Shown: positions 8,008 to 17,447 of the stretch, one piece after another | Layout of the letters: each line of letters starts with the position of its first letter | Numbering within the stretch: the stretch's first letter is position 1 | NCBI RefSeq assembly: GCF_001439925.1 | Contig: NZ_LMBV01000015.1 | Span: 38,751 to 91,253, forward strand | Origin: Peribacillus muralis | GTDB lineage: Bacteria > Bacillota > Bacilli > Bacillales > DSM-1321 | DNA: 52,503 nt | Reading direction: 5' to 3' | Notes under the pieces: generated by a model | Told to the model about the DNA's origin: nothing | What the model saw: only the letters and a program-made list of their open reading frames with translations | Database searches by the model: none | Translations under genes and position numbers: made by a program

Positions 8008-8121
8008 ATGAACATTTTAATAAAAGGGCCTAATGATATAGACAATGATAAGACAGAACGATTAAAAAAAGAGATTGACGAAGAATTGGAGCTTAAAAAC
8101 TACTGGAAACAAAACAAATAA
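8008..8121 (+). CDS. Possible 37-residue peptide, unrecognised
   Basis: An ATG opens a frame of 37 codons starting MNILIKGPNDID and rich in Lys and Glu (ERLKKEIDEELELKNYW). The codon use looks protein-like, but the upstream sequence AGAGCAGCA gives only a weak ribosome binding site, and a repeat copy ends 13 bases before it. It may be the tail of a lost gene. No family is recognised. Confidence 0.25.
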   Translation: MNILIKGPNDIDNDKTERLKKEIDEELELKNYWKQNK

Positions 8122-8139
8122 AACTAAGTGTTCTCATGT

Positions 8140-9042
8140 TCATACCATGTTTTTTTGTTGTAAGTAATGATATAGAGCTCCAATTAGATTTGAATCATTT
8201 CCAAATGCACATCTTTCTACGGTAACATGTAAACGAGACGTATCGTCTTTCATCATACTAAGCTCTTGATTGATTCTTTCAATCAAGAACTTTTGTTTAC
8301 TTACAGCACCTCCAATTAAAATTTTTTCTGGATCTATGACGTATTGGACGTTGAAAATACCAACTGCTAAACGTTTAATAAACGTACTAATCTCTTCTTG
8401 TGCATCTGCATCTCCATAATCAGCCATTTCAAATACAGTTTTTCCATCTAGATCACTACAATCCTTTCCTTTTCGGTTTGCCACATGGCGAACCAAACCA
8501 GCAGTCGATGCCACTTGACTCCAGTTTTTCCCAAGATGGTGTTCCAGATAACCTTCCATCAACATATAACCAAACTCTCCAGCATGTAGATTTTTTCCGT
8601 GACGAACTTTCTTATCGAGAACAATGGTACCACCAATTCCACTTCCTATGACGATACATATATAATCATTTACATCCTGTGCTGCACCCATCCATCCTTC
8701 AGCTAATCCAGCACAGTTCGCGTCATTTTCTAGCTCAACTCCTACTCCAGTTCTTTTCTGCACTAGTTGTTTTATATTCGGTCCATGGATATAAGGAATT
8801 TTACTACCGCCTCCAATGTAACCCGTCTCCACATCAACCGCACCAGGCATACTAAGTGCAACACCTTCAATAGAATATGTCTCTTGAAACTGTTCGACTA
8901 TTTGAGCGATAGTTTCAACAAATGAGTCGATTCCTTCCATTGGGGTTTTCACTGAACCTTTTTTTAGAAATGTAGCCATTTCGTCCATCAAAGCATATTT
9001 TATGGACGATCCTCCTGTATCAAAGACTGCATAGTAACTCAT
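8140..9042 (-). CDS. ROK-family sugar kinase, beta-glucoside kinase-like
   Basis: 300 residues. ROK kinases phosphorylate sugars with ATP. The phosphate-1 loop is visible as FDTGGSSIKYALMD near the start, the catalytic ENDANCAGLAE lies near 100-110, and the ATP-binding IVIGSGIGG near 132. The usual ROK zinc motif with three cysteines is absent, as in BglK-type beta-glucoside kinases (which make cellobiose 6'-phosphate) and related enzymes; assignment to that substrate is only a suggestion. The ATG at 9042 has GGAGG 8 bases upstream; the longer frame to 9057 overlaps that site. The gene is last in a leftward group with GH1 and PTS IIA genes, separated from them by a terminator and a GH1 remnant, so it may be transcribed separately. 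Confidence 0.82.
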   Translation of the reverse strand: MSYYAVFDTGGSSIKYALMDEMATFLKKGSVKTPMEGIDSFVETIAQIVEQFQETYSIEGVALSMPGAVDVETGYIGGGSKIPYIHGPNIKQLVQKRTGVGVELENDANCAGLAEGWMGAAQDVNDYICIVIGSGIGGTIVLDKKVRHGKNLHAGEFGYMLMEGYLEHHLGKNWSQVASTAGLVRHVANRKGKDCSDLDGKTVFEMADYGDADAQEEISTFIKRLAVGIFNVQYVIDPEKILIGGAVSKQKFLIERINQELSMMKDDTSRLHVTVERCAFGNDSNLIGALYHYLQQKNMV

Positions 9043-9149
9043 TTGTAAAACCTCCAACTTATCATCTATATGAAAGAAATTACCTAAATAACTAAAACAA
9101 TTAATTTAGAAGTCCTGTTTTGGTTTCCTTTTTATATCTTTTTTATTCA

Positions 9150-9180
9150 AAAGAAGATGGCCAAATCGGCCATCTTCTTT
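9150..9180 (-). terminator. Strong rho-independent terminator
   Basis: A 13-bp stem (9150-9162 with 9168-9180, containing GAAGATGGCC) with a 5-base loop. On the minus strand it is followed by TTTTGAATAAAAAAG. It directly follows the stop of the GH1 remnant and probably ends the leftward PTS/glycosidase operon. Confidence 0.85.
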
Positions 9181-9622
9181 AAAAACCGTTATTCTCTGAA
9201 ACTTTCTTAAACCAGTGCCCACTTTTTTTAATAGAGCGCTCTGCATCCTTTTCAAGATCAACGGAGACAAAACCATACCGGTTTTTAAACGCATTTGTCC
9301 ATGACCAGTTATCCATAAACGTCCATAAGTGATATCCTTTCACATTGGCACCTTCTTGTAGAGCTTTATGGATCCATTTTAAATGTTCTTCAATGAATTC
9401 AATACGATAATCGTCTTGGATTATTCCATTTTCATCACGGAAACGCTCTTCTCCTTCTACACTCATTACATTTTCAGAAATAAAACATTCAATGTTTCCG
9501 TAATTTTCTTTTACATTCATTAGGATATCGTGTACTTTTTCATAAATTCCCCATCCTCTTTGCGGATTCGTTGAAATCTATGTTACAACTACATCCATTT
9601 CTCTCGGCTTTAAATGATACAT
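9179..9622 (-). pseudogene. C-terminal remnant of a second GH1 glycosidase
   Basis: The frame reads MYHLKPREMDVV, meets a TAG, and goes on with TNPQRGWGIYEK, NYGNIECFISENVMS and DDYRIEFIEEHLKWIH to YGFVSVDLEK and a stop at 9179. It matches the last third of the intact GH1 enzyme at 10.1-11.5 kb. The N-terminal two thirds are missing. The nucleophile motif SENG has become SENV. It is a dead paralogue left over from a duplication in tandem with the intact gene. Confidence 0.85.
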
Positions 9623-9741
9623 GTATAAAAAAGGACAATTTACATTATTAGAAAAGTCTTTCAAAATCAATTGGAGTTCATAAATTTGCTATTTGGAATT
9701 GTTTATAAGTCCAAATTTTATTAGAAATCTATATGCCTCTT

Positions 9742-10077
9742 TTAAGTGAATAAAACTTTTTCACCAGAACCTAATTTCTCATATAATTTCAGTATTCTTT
9801 CACTTAGTTCAATACTTAATGAAGCAGACATAAAATGATCTTGTGCATGAATTAATAGAATTGATTTCTCGATTTCATTTCCGTTAATCTCATCGGTCAT
9901 TAATCTTGTTTGAATAGAGTGTCCCTTGTTTAATTCGGCTTTTGCTTCATTTATTTTTTCATAGCCTACTAAAACTTCGCCATTCTCTGCTTCAATAATT
10001 CCTTTAAGAGCCAACGATTTAGCATTTCCTGCGTAAAAGATTAACTGCATTGCATTTTGGGATACTTGTTCATTCAC
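9742..10077 (-). CDS. PTS IIA component, lactose/cellobiose family
   Basis: 111 residues, the full size of LacF/CelC/LicA-type IIA proteins. It accepts phosphate from HPr on a histidine and passes it to IIB. The phospho-site motif LLIHAQDHFMSA contains His77, the likely phosphorylated residue, and His81. The protein forms an all-helical trimer in characterised relatives. It starts with GTG at 10077, inside the last codons of the GH1 gene (8-base overlap), with GGAGTGG upstream, so the two are translationally coupled. Together with IIB (15280-15573) and IIC (13907-15253) it completes a three-part transporter whose genes are split by two glycosidase genes. Confidence 0.92.
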   Translation of the reverse strand: MNEQVSQNAMQLIFYAGNAKSLALKGIIEAENGEVLVGYEKINEAKAELNKGHSIQTRLMTDEINGNEIEKSILLIHAQDHFMSASLSIELSERILKLYEKLGSGEKVLFT

Positions 10078-11476
10078 CTAACTTCCACTCCCTTTTATAT
10101 TCAAATCCATTATTTGTTTTCACTTCATTTAACCAATAACCACTTTTCTTAATTGTTCTTGTTCCTGTTTTTAAATTCAGGGATACCAGTCCATAGCGAT
10201 TACGGTAGGCGTTCATCCAAGACCAATTATCAATAAAGGTCCAAACATGATACCCAATACAATTCGATCCAGCTTGTATTCCTTTGTGTAACCAGTACAA
10301 GTGATCTTCATAGAATTCAATGCGATAATCATCTTCAATATACTCTTCTTTTGCAAAGCGCCGTTCGTCTTTTACACCCATGCCGTTTTCGGAAACCATC
10401 CATTCAATATTCCCATAATTATCTCGAATGTTTAGTGCGATATCATAGAGACCCTGTTCATAAATTTCCCAGTTTTTATATATATTCATTCTTCTTCCTG
10501 GCATCTCGTAGTTTTCATAATAGAACTCTGGCATGAATGGAGACTCTAAGTTTGGGACAGTAGTACGAGCACAAACACGGTGTGGATGATAGTAATTGAC
10601 TCCTAAGTAATCAACTTTATTCTTTTTAATGATTTCTAACTCTTCAATTGAATAATCTGGCAATACGGAGTGCCTTTCAAGTATTACCTTTAAGCCCTCA
10701 GGAAATGTTCCTTTAACTGAGGGATCTAAAAATGCACGATTAGAAAATAAATCTGATATTCTAGCTGCCTCTAAATCAGAGGGATGCTGGCTTCTTGGAT
10801 AAGACGGTGTTAAGTTCAAAACAATTCCTATTTTTCCATCCTGGCTTTTTTTATATGCTGCAATTGCTTTAGCACTTGCGAGAATTGTATTATAAGCTAC
10901 TTGGAAAGCTGCCTTGGGATCAACCTTATTAGGATAATGGAAATCATACAAATATCCTCCATGTACAGGCACAATTGGTTCATTGAACGTAAACCAACGC
11001 TTGACACGGTCTCCGAATAAGTCAAAACACGTTTCTGCATACTTTACAAAATGATTCACTACTTCTTTATTTTCAAATCCACCGATTTTTTGCATTTCAA
11101 ATGGCATATCAAAATGATATAAATTTATAAATGGTTCGACTCCTTCAGCAATCATTCCATCAATTAATTTATTATAGAACTTAATTGCATCTTGGTTAAC
11201 CTCACCGTATCCTTTAGGAAACATTCTTGACCAGCTAATAGAAGGTCTGAATGAATTATGTCCAGTTTGATTTAAAAGTTTTAAATCGTTTTCTAGATGA
11301 TGATAAAATTCCGATGCCTTTCCTGGACCAACCTCATCATAAAATCTACGAGGTTCAATCTCATACCAATGGTCCCAAATATTTTTTCCTTTTCCACCTT
11401 CATTCGCTGCCCCCTCTGTCTGCGTTGCAGAAGCTGCACTTCCCCAATAAAATCCTTTTGGAAATTCTAATTTCAT
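10070..11476 (-). CDS. GH1 glycosidase, (6-phospho-)beta-glucosidase
   Basis: 468 residues, full length for glycoside hydrolase family 1. It opens with FPKGFYWGSAASATQTEG. The acid/base glutamate lies in TFNEP, the nucleophile glutamate in VSENGMG. It should release glucose or glucose 6-phosphate from beta-glucosides brought in by the PTS. In 6-phospho-specific GH1 enzymes a Ser-x6-Lys-x-Tyr pattern near the C-terminus holds the phosphate; here the aligned segment is SWMNAYRNRY, keeping Ser and Tyr but with Asn in place of Lys, so strict phospho-specificity is uncertain. ATG 11476 is chosen because AGGAGG lies 9 bases upstream; a longer frame to 11518 adds no GH1-like residues. It lies in the operon between GH31 and IIA. 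Confidence 0.9.
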   Translation of the reverse strand: MKLEFPKGFYWGSAASATQTEGAANEGGKGKNIWDHWYEIEPRRFYDEVGPGKASEFYHHLENDLKLLNQTGHNSFRPSISWSRMFPKGYGEVNQDAIKFYNKLIDGMIAEGVEPFINLYHFDMPFEMQKIGGFENKEVVNHFVKYAETCFDLFGDRVKRWFTFNEPIVPVHGGYLYDFHYPNKVDPKAAFQVAYNTILASAKAIAAYKKSQDGKIGIVLNLTPSYPRSQHPSDLEAARISDLFSNRAFLDPSVKGTFPEGLKVILERHSVLPDYSIEELEIIKKNKVDYLGVNYYHPHRVCARTTVPNLESPFMPEFYYENYEMPGRRMNIYKNWEIYEQGLYDIALNIRDNYGNIEWMVSENGMGVKDERRFAKEEYIEDDYRIEFYEDHLYWLHKGIQAGSNCIGYHVWTFIDNWSWMNAYRNRYGLVSLNLKTGTRTIKKSGYWLNEVKTNNGFEYKREWKLGE

Positions 11477-11620
11477 AACTATTGACCCTCCTTCTATAAT
11501 CTTTCTCAATTTTAGCAATTATTAGATATTTAATTTCCTTAAATAAAATATGCTCATTATCATGAACCAAGGTTCCATTAATATCCGTAACCAATGACTT
11601 ACCTAATTCGAGACCCTGAT

Positions 11621-13882
11621 TTACTCTAGAATTTTTAAAGAGATTGAAGCAGGGTACTCAGTTGATACTTCTTTATGTTCGTTAATTGAATAGTGATATT
11701 TTTTACGATCTTGACTGACTAGTAAGCCTTCACAAGGAACAAACTCACCATATGAATACAATTCTATTGGTTCGTATTTAAAGTCTTTTAAATTTGACAA
11801 TTGATTTTTAAAGCGCGGAATTATTGTCCCACCCTTTATAAAAACAGGAATATGATCAATGCTAACTGGAAGTGTAATTGTTCTATTTCCTTCATACCAT
11901 TTATTTAAGTTTAACTCGAACCATCGACCTTTAGGTAAATAGATTGTTCGTACAGCTTGTCCTTCTTCCAGAATTGGCGCAACAAGAATATGTTCTCCCA
12001 ATAAAAATTGATCATCAATAGCATGCACGAAAGGATCTTCCTCAAACTCAATAGAAAGATGTCTCATTATTGGAAGACCTAAACTCTCTGCTTGTTCTGC
12101 TGCTTGTAATAAATAAGGAATAAGTGAATAGCGAAGTTGACTATAATGACGTACAACTTCTATTGCTTTTTCCCCGTAAAACCACGGCTCTCTTACTGTC
12201 GTACCATGATAACGTGCAAGAGAACAAAGTAAACCAACTTGAGACCATCTAATATACAGTTCTTCACTAGGTTTTTCACCTTTGAAACCTGCAATATCAC
12301 TACTCCAATAACATTCACCTGTAAAACCGACTGATAACCCTCCTCTAAGAGTGTTCTTCAATCCTTCAAATGTTGATTCAACATCGCCAGACCATGTTCC
12401 AGCAAACTTCCCAGTCCCCAAAAAGCCAGGACGTTTCCAAACAAGAGATGTTCCATGAACTTCTTCTGTTGCTTCATAACAGGCTTTATCATATAGGTAG
12501 ATATAGGCATTATGCATATCCTTTCCAGTGAAACCGTTAAAAAATAATGAATTTTCAGGAATCCGATCCGTATAGTCAGGCTTTACCACTTTTATTCCAA
12601 GACCTAATAGTTCTTTCACATGATTTTTCCACCACTCATAAGCTTCTGGATTTGTTAAATCTGGGATCCCAATCTGGCTTACTTGTCTTCGCTTAATATG
12701 GGCAATTCCTCCATCTAGTGTTTTTACTAAATAACCTTTTTTCAATGCTTCTTCGTAAATTTTCGTTTCTGGCGGTAAATATGGATTCATCCAAACCGAA
12801 CAAGCAACACCTTCATTTAGTAGCTCTTCAAACATACTTTCTGGCTCTGGAAATTTTTCATGACCCCATTCAAAATCGCAACAATCTACCCAATATTCAC
12901 CATACCAGTAATTTTTCGGCCAATGGACGTCTATATTTAGTACATCAAAAGGGATACCGTATTCTTTTAATTTATCTTTTATTTCATAAAGTTCTTCTTT
13001 ATTCATATAGGAGCAACGGCTGTACCAAACCCCTAAGGTCCAAGGGTCAATTAAGGATGGTTTCCCCTGAATTTCTGCTTGTTTTGATATTAATTGTTTT
13101 AAATTATCTCCAAAAAATAGATAACCACGCAATACTTCACTTTCTGTTAAAACACTTCCTGACACAAAACAAAAGTTCCCGATATCCCAATGAGTACGTC
13201 TTGCAGTTGCTAATAGTAGCCCATACCCTCTCGTCGACATAATAATGGGGTGCGCTTTATAAGCCAGGTCTGTCGTGTTTGTTCCACAAGCATCCATCGC
13301 ATAGCTAGTTATTCGGCTTTGTTGTTTTTCTACTTTTCCGAATTTTTCGCCCAAACCATATATGTTTTCTCCGTTACAAAGATTCCAAGAAAGAAAAGCT
13401 TCTCGCACACCATCTTTGTCAATTCGATAACCAATTCCAGGAGTAATATATTGTCTAGAAACTTTTTTTAGAGATGTCTCAAATACTTTTACCCCATTTC
13501 TACTGACTACTAATTGAAAAGGATCTTTCATTACACATATTTTAAAATTGTCTTTTGTGAATTGATAGTGTTCTTGTTCTTCAATTAAAGAAAAAGTTTG
13601 ATGAGAATAATATTCATCTTGTAAGTAAAACGGTTTCATCTCAAATGATCCTTCAGTTGCCTTAAATTCAAACTGAATAATTTCTTTATTGATATGAGAT
13701 AGAGATAGAACGGTCTGAGTTCCACTAACTAGTTGAATTAAGATATCTACTTGATCATCATGGACCTTAACTTGTGTAGCTTTTTCTGCATAATCATAAA
13801 AATAACCTTCTTTATAAAAAATGCGATCTGAATTTTGATAATCCCAACCATTTACTGATTTATTAATAATTTTTTCTTGCAT
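11621..13882 (-). CDS. GH31 alpha-xylosidase, YicI-like
   Basis: 753 residues, similar throughout to E. coli YicI, an alpha-xylosidase that releases xylose from isoprimeverose-type alpha-1,6-xylosides. The nucleophile Asp is in VVKPDYTDRIPE (YicI has KTDFGERIP), the acid/base Asp in GTWSGDVEST (YicI HWGGDCYAN), followed by the shared LRGGLS and SSDIAGF. No signal peptide, so the enzyme is cytosolic. AAGGTG stands before the ATG. Gene context is a PTS for beta-glucoside-like sugars, a GH1 enzyme, and xylA/xylB 8 kb away, which together fit breakdown of xyloglucan fragments to glucose and xylose. Alpha-glucosidase activity cannot be excluded from sequence. About 140 bases between this gene and GH1 hold a short unassigned frame (VTDINGTLVHDNEHI). 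Confidence 0.9.
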   Translation of the reverse strand: MQEKIINKSVNGWDYQNSDRIFYKEGYFYDYAEKATQVKVHDDQVDILIQLVSGTQTVLSLSHINKEIIQFEFKATEGSFEMKPFYLQDEYYSHQTFSLIEEQEHYQFTKDNFKICVMKDPFQLVVSRNGVKVFETSLKKVSRQYITPGIGYRIDKDGVREAFLSWNLCNGENIYGLGEKFGKVEKQQSRITSYAMDACGTNTTDLAYKAHPIIMSTRGYGLLLATARRTHWDIGNFCFVSGSVLTESEVLRGYLFFGDNLKQLISKQAEIQGKPSLIDPWTLGVWYSRCSYMNKEELYEIKDKLKEYGIPFDVLNIDVHWPKNYWYGEYWVDCCDFEWGHEKFPEPESMFEELLNEGVACSVWMNPYLPPETKIYEEALKKGYLVKTLDGGIAHIKRRQVSQIGIPDLTNPEAYEWWKNHVKELLGLGIKVVKPDYTDRIPENSLFFNGFTGKDMHNAYIYLYDKACYEATEEVHGTSLVWKRPGFLGTGKFAGTWSGDVESTFEGLKNTLRGGLSVGFTGECYWSSDIAGFKGEKPSEELYIRWSQVGLLCSLARYHGTTVREPWFYGEKAIEVVRHYSQLRYSLIPYLLQAAEQAESLGLPIMRHLSIEFEEDPFVHAIDDQFLLGEHILVAPILEEGQAVRTIYLPKGRWFELNLNKWYEGNRTITLPVSIDHIPVFIKGGTIIPRFKNQLSNLKDFKYEPIELYSYGEFVPCEGLLVSQDRKKYHYSINEHKEVSTEYPASISLKILE

Positions 13883-13906
13883 ATTAACACCTTCCTAGAT
13901 ACAAAT

Positions 13907-15253
13907 TTAATCTTTTCTTATATTATTTGCTGCTTGAACAAATGGCATATAAATAAGTGTAACCATTACTATGACTACTATCTGGTAAAGAGCCCCAACA
14001 AAACTTCCCGAAAAGAGTAAACCTGATATAATTGGCGGGACTGTCCATGGCACATTATTCACAATAACAGGAAGAATATCTAGTTTGGTTAATATTATTC
14101 CTAGGAAGAATGGAACAAGCCAACTTAATATATATGGTATAAATAAAATAGGATTTAAAACAATTGGAAGTCCATAAGTCAATGGTTCACTTACATTAAA
14201 AATCCCAGGCGCTATTGCAATTTTTGAAACCTGCTTTGATTCAGCTTTTTTACTAAAAATAAGGAAGGCTAGGATAGGTGCTATTGTTAGAGCACCTGAA
14301 GATACAACTGAAAAATTCATATAAAGTGTTGTATATAAATGCTCAGCTATTCCCATAATATTTTCGTTGTCATTTATACCCCAAGTTAACCCAAAAATCG
14401 GCCCCCATACTGAAGTCCCATGAATACCAAACCACTGCAGCAAAGGTGTTGTGAATATTGCACTAAATGCAAAAAAAGGTGTGTTTGATAGAGTTAAGGC
14501 TGGTTTCTGTAGAATTGTTAATAATAACTCTGGTAATGAAGTATTTAATAATCCTGTTAATATAGCAGAGATTATAACAAAGATTGACAAAGTGATAACC
14601 CCAGGAATAAGAGATTCAAAACTTTTTGATACAGCAGGTGGTACACTATCTGGTAGTTTAAGAGTAATATTTTTTTCTATTAGTTTATTAAAAACATAAA
14701 TAGTAATTCCAGATACTATTAATCCAGTAAAAATTCCCTGTTGACCAATATAATTCGAATTAAGAATATTGACCAGGGTGGCTTCTTTCCCTGATGTAGT
14801 AACTCCATTTGTTGTCCAAGGTAATGCTATAAAGAAAGAGGCTAAAGCATAAAAAACAGAAACGATGGGTTCTTTATTTTTCGGAAAAAATCTTCTTGTT
14901 CCAAAATAGGCAAAACCCGTAACCACCAGTATTGCATTTATTGCCATCGTACCTTGAACAAATAAATTAAAATGACCTTGTAGCGTCGTTAATATGCTAG
15001 CAAAACTAGACTTACTCCAAACTTCAGTTGAACCAGAAACAATTTGTCCTATATGCAGTCCATTACTACCGAAAATAATTCCATTTGGATCAAGAAAAAC
15101 TGAGCTAATCATAATTGCAAATCCGGCAATCATCAGTGGGGCGGCAGCCATGATAAAGGTATCACGTAGAGTTAGCAACAATTTATTACCCGCAATTTTC
15201 CCCATATGTTTTGTAAGGACCATTTGCATGTTATTTAACCAATTACCAGCCAT
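13907..15253 (-). CDS. PTS EIIC permease, lactose/cellobiose family
   Basis: 448 residues, a membrane permease with about ten hydrophobic segments. It moves the sugar while IIB phosphorylates it. Family signatures are VPPAVSKSFESLIP in the middle and VPWTVPPIISG near the end, and GIHGTSVWGP lies in the substrate region. ATG 15253 is preferred: GAAGG lies about 10 bases upstream; the TTG at 15262 would sit on that site. It is second in the operon after IIB (gap 26 bases) and 24 bases before GH31. The substrate is probably a beta-glucoside or a xyloside, judged by the linked glycosidases. Confidence 0.92.
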   Translation of the reverse strand: MAGNWLNNMQMVLTKHMGKIAGNKLLLTLRDTFIMAAAPLMIAGFAIMISSVFLDPNGIIFGSNGLHIGQIVSGSTEVWSKSSFASILTTLQGHFNLFVQGTMAINAILVVTGFAYFGTRRFFPKNKEPIVSVFYALASFFIALPWTTNGVTTSGKEATLVNILNSNYIGQQGIFTGLIVSGITIYVFNKLIEKNITLKLPDSVPPAVSKSFESLIPGVITLSIFVIISAILTGLLNTSLPELLLTILQKPALTLSNTPFFAFSAIFTTPLLQWFGIHGTSVWGPIFGLTWGINDNENIMGIAEHLYTTLYMNFSVVSSGALTIAPILAFLIFSKKAESKQVSKIAIAPGIFNVSEPLTYGLPIVLNPILFIPYILSWLVPFFLGIILTKLDILPVIVNNVPWTVPPIISGLLFSGSFVGALYQIVVIVMVTLIYMPFVQAANNIRKD

Positions 15254-15279
15254 ATTCAACAACCCTTCTTTCTAAACAT

Positions 15280-15573
15280 TCAAAGTTCTTGATCTAATCG
15301 ACTTTTTATAGTTTCACCATTCATACTTCCAAATTCTTGAATTGTTAATAAAATGACTTTTTTTGTAGGGTAATCGTTTACAACATCGTCATATGCCCAA
15401 GCAATCTGTGGACCTAAGATAATTACATCGGTCCCCTCTGACTCTGTGGATAGAGATGAAAAATCATGTGCAGATACCGTATTATTAACCCCTGCATCAT
15501 CATAGGCTTTTTTCAATTTTGAAGCGACTAAACTTGTAGACATCCCTGCATTACAGAATAATGAAATTTTCAT
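15280..15573 (-). CDS. PTS IIB component, lactose/cellobiose family
   Basis: 97 residues, first gene of the leftward operon. The phospho-cysteine is Cys8 in MKISLFCNAGMSTS, the hallmark of Lac-type IIB proteins. It takes phosphate from IIA and passes it to sugar carried by IIC. GGGGG lies 7-8 bases upstream of the ATG. Promoter and cre site lie 20-70 bases upstream, so the whole operon should be under carbon catabolite control. Confidence 0.93.
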   Translation of the reverse strand: MKISLFCNAGMSTSLVASKLKKAYDDAGVNNTVSAHDFSSLSTESEGTDVIILGPQIAWAYDDVVNDYPTKKVILLTIQEFGSMNGETIKSRLDQEL

Positions 15574-15591
15574 TTTATAACCCCCTATTTT

Positions 15592-15607
15592 TTAAAGCGC
15601 TTTCTCA
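15592..15607 (-). promoter_or_regulatory. cre site (CcpA operator)
   Basis: On the minus strand the sequence is TGAGAAAGCGCTTTAA, with the core GAAAGCGCTTT of catabolite-responsive elements. It lies just downstream of the predicted transcription start and upstream of the IIB start, a position where CcpA-HPr(Ser-P) blocks initiation or elongation. Confidence 0.75.
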
Positions 15608-15615
15608 CAAGGTAA

Positions 15616-15644
15616 ATTATAATTATCTTCCACATCTTTGTAAA
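15616..15644 (-). promoter_or_regulatory. Sigma-A promoter of the PTS/glycosidase operon
   Basis: On the minus strand: -35 TTTACA (15639-15644), spacer 17 bases, -10 TATAAT (15616-15621). Eleven of twelve consensus positions match. Transcription should start near 15609, directly at the cre site. Confidence 0.75.
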
Positions 15645-15771
15645 TAACTTTTTCGCAAAAGACATAACTTTTAAAAATAAAGGTATAGACATTAACACCC
15701 TTAGAAATGTACGGCGCTTTTACATCAGTAGAAATATATAGATTTCTTGTACAAAAAAACTGACGATTAAA

Positions 15772-16490
15772 ATGCTTGCTGGTGCTCCACCTGCTGTTAC
15801 TAAATCATTCTCTGCTCTTATTCCAGCAGGTATTACATTAATGTTTTTTCTCGAAATAATAACTTATTAACTCAAGTACATAAAACAAATATACATGATA
15901 CTATTTATCATTTAGTACAATCACCATTAGTGAACTTAGTTAGTGGAATCATTCCAACTTTAATTGCTGTCTTTGCCATTCAGTTATATAGTTCTTTGGT
16001 TTGGCATGGACAAATTATTATTAACTCTGTTATGGATTCAATTTGGAATACAATAGCTGTTAGAAATTTAAATTCATATACCAAAACAGGTGACGAACTC
16101 CATATTATTAGTAAACCATTTATAAAAATTAACTCGGTTGGTATGGGTGAAACAAGAATGACACTTACAGTAATTATGACCATTCGATCCTTTTGAAAAG
16201 TAAACAAATGAAACAGATTGCAAAATTAGGGCTTGCTCCAAATCTCTTTAACGTAAATGAACCAATTGCTATCAACCCTTTAATTATTGTTCCTTGGATT
16301 CTGGCCTCAATGATTGTTACCTTGGTATCTTAATTTTGCAATTTCAACAGGTCTTGTTCCACCTCCAACTGGTGTAACTGTAACTGTTCCTTGGACAGTA
16401 GTGCTAATTGTGATTAGCGGAATCATGGCTACAAACTCTTTTGCTGGTGGTCTATTGCAACTTGTCAACTTTGCATATGGTTTCCATTTC
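15772..16490 (+). pseudogene. PTS EIIC remnant, gmuC-like
   Basis: The plus strand encodes pieces of a Lac-type EIIC in changing frames: LAGAPPAVTKSFSALIPAG, then SPLVNLVSGIIPTLIAVFAI and SSLVWHGQIIIN, then KLGLAPNLFNVNEPIAINPL, and finally TGLVPPPTGVTVTVPWTVV with SFAGGLLQ. Order is that of an intact EIIC, but the first half is missing and several frameshifts and deletions are present. Its place before a GH1 ruin and gmuR-gmuE-gmuF equivalents corresponds to gmuC of the B. subtilis glucomannan operon gmuBACDREFG. Confidence 0.85.
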
Positions 16491-16590
16491 TAAAAACTAC
16501 TGAGCGTATTTTGTCCAAAAGGAAAAAGGTGAAGTGGAAAGTCAAAATCACTCAAATCAAAAAAATTCTTAACAAAAAAGGAGTAATAAC

Positions 16591-16735
16591 CATGAAAACA
16601 CTTGAAGAGATACAAAAAGATATACAATATCACTTTCCTGAGGGATCTTGATTTAATTAATTCCAATACGTTAGATCTTCTTGGGATTAACTACTATCAA
16701 TCAAGACGAGTTAAAGCCAGAGCCAATGGACAATA
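16591..16735 (+). pseudogene. GH1 remnant with internal deletion, gmuD-like
   Basis: A start with a good site (AAGGAG before ATG 16591) encodes MKTLEEIQKDIQYHFPEGS, resembling a GH1 N-terminus before FPEGFLWG. A stop follows, and the next readable piece is LDLLGINYYQSRRVKAR, which in GH1 enzymes lies some 300 residues later (compare VDYLGVNYYHPHRVCAR in the intact gene). The middle and the end are gone. Position matches gmuD, the 6-phospho-beta-glucosidase gene of the gmu operon. Confidence 0.75.
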
Positions 16736-16844
16736 ATCCAAGAACCTTGATAATACTAGATTCATCTAAACCACCATTATGAATGTGATCCCGCGATTAC
16801 TTGCTGGAACAAATCCGGTTGGTTTTGTCAATTCACATTGGAGG

Positions 16845-17056
16845 ATAGGATTGAATTCATTTCATACAGCTACTTACATACTGAGTGGCATAGAAGCCAT
16901 GCATATGATTAAAAAGAAGCAGGTTCATCAAGGGGTGAAGTCTGCCCAAAACCCAAAAGAATTCATCCATAAATTGTTTGGATTAGCTTCATAAGTTAGC
17001 CATTTAAAGGAAATTGTTACTTTATGTTTCTAGCGAGTAGTTTTTGCACCAGAACC
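16845..17056 (+). mobile_element. IS6-family remnant (3' end)
   Basis: The frame ending at 16994 reads GLNSFHTATYILSGIEAMHM and FIHKLFGLAS, the C-terminus of the IS6-type transposase found complete at 41.0 kb. The terminal inverted repeat TTTTGCACCAGAACC follows at 17042-17056. The 5' part is missing and joins GH1 ruins. It lies exactly between the dead and the live parts of the gmu-like operon and may have caused the deletion. Confidence 0.85.
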
Positions 17057-17447
17057 ATAAATACAACAAAGAATTAAGAAAATCAGAAATGAAATAGTAG
17101 ACCTTACGGAAATTAATAGCTGCTATTTTTAAAATTACGCCAGGAAAATTAGAGCACTTTACCAATTTTTAAAACAAAAAATATTAGTGTATAGATAACC
17201 AATAAGTTTCCTCCATTTAAACTTATATAAAACATAGACTTTTAAATTAAAATGAATAGACATTTTAAATGTTAAGTTTATAATAGTAATTGTAAAAGGT
17301 GTCAAACTAAATCTAAATCGTTAAACTTATAAAGTTAATGATTAATTATGTTTCATTATAATTGTTATAATTTAATATAATTATTGTTTTTAAGAAGATA
17401 ATTAAAAGAAGAGTGTTTTACATTAAAAAATAATGGAGGCAACTTAA

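Noticed and set aside
11400..11594. Open frame on the minus strand starting MVTDINGTLVHDN, HAD-like at first sight
   Set aside because: The motif has Asn where HAD enzymes have Asp (DINGT), there is no further HAD motif, and most of the frame lies inside the start of the GH1 gene.
15742..15757. TTTCTTGTACAAAAA as operator of the GntR regulator
   Set aside because: Only one imperfect palindrome, far from both promoters of interest and no second copy; not enough to call.
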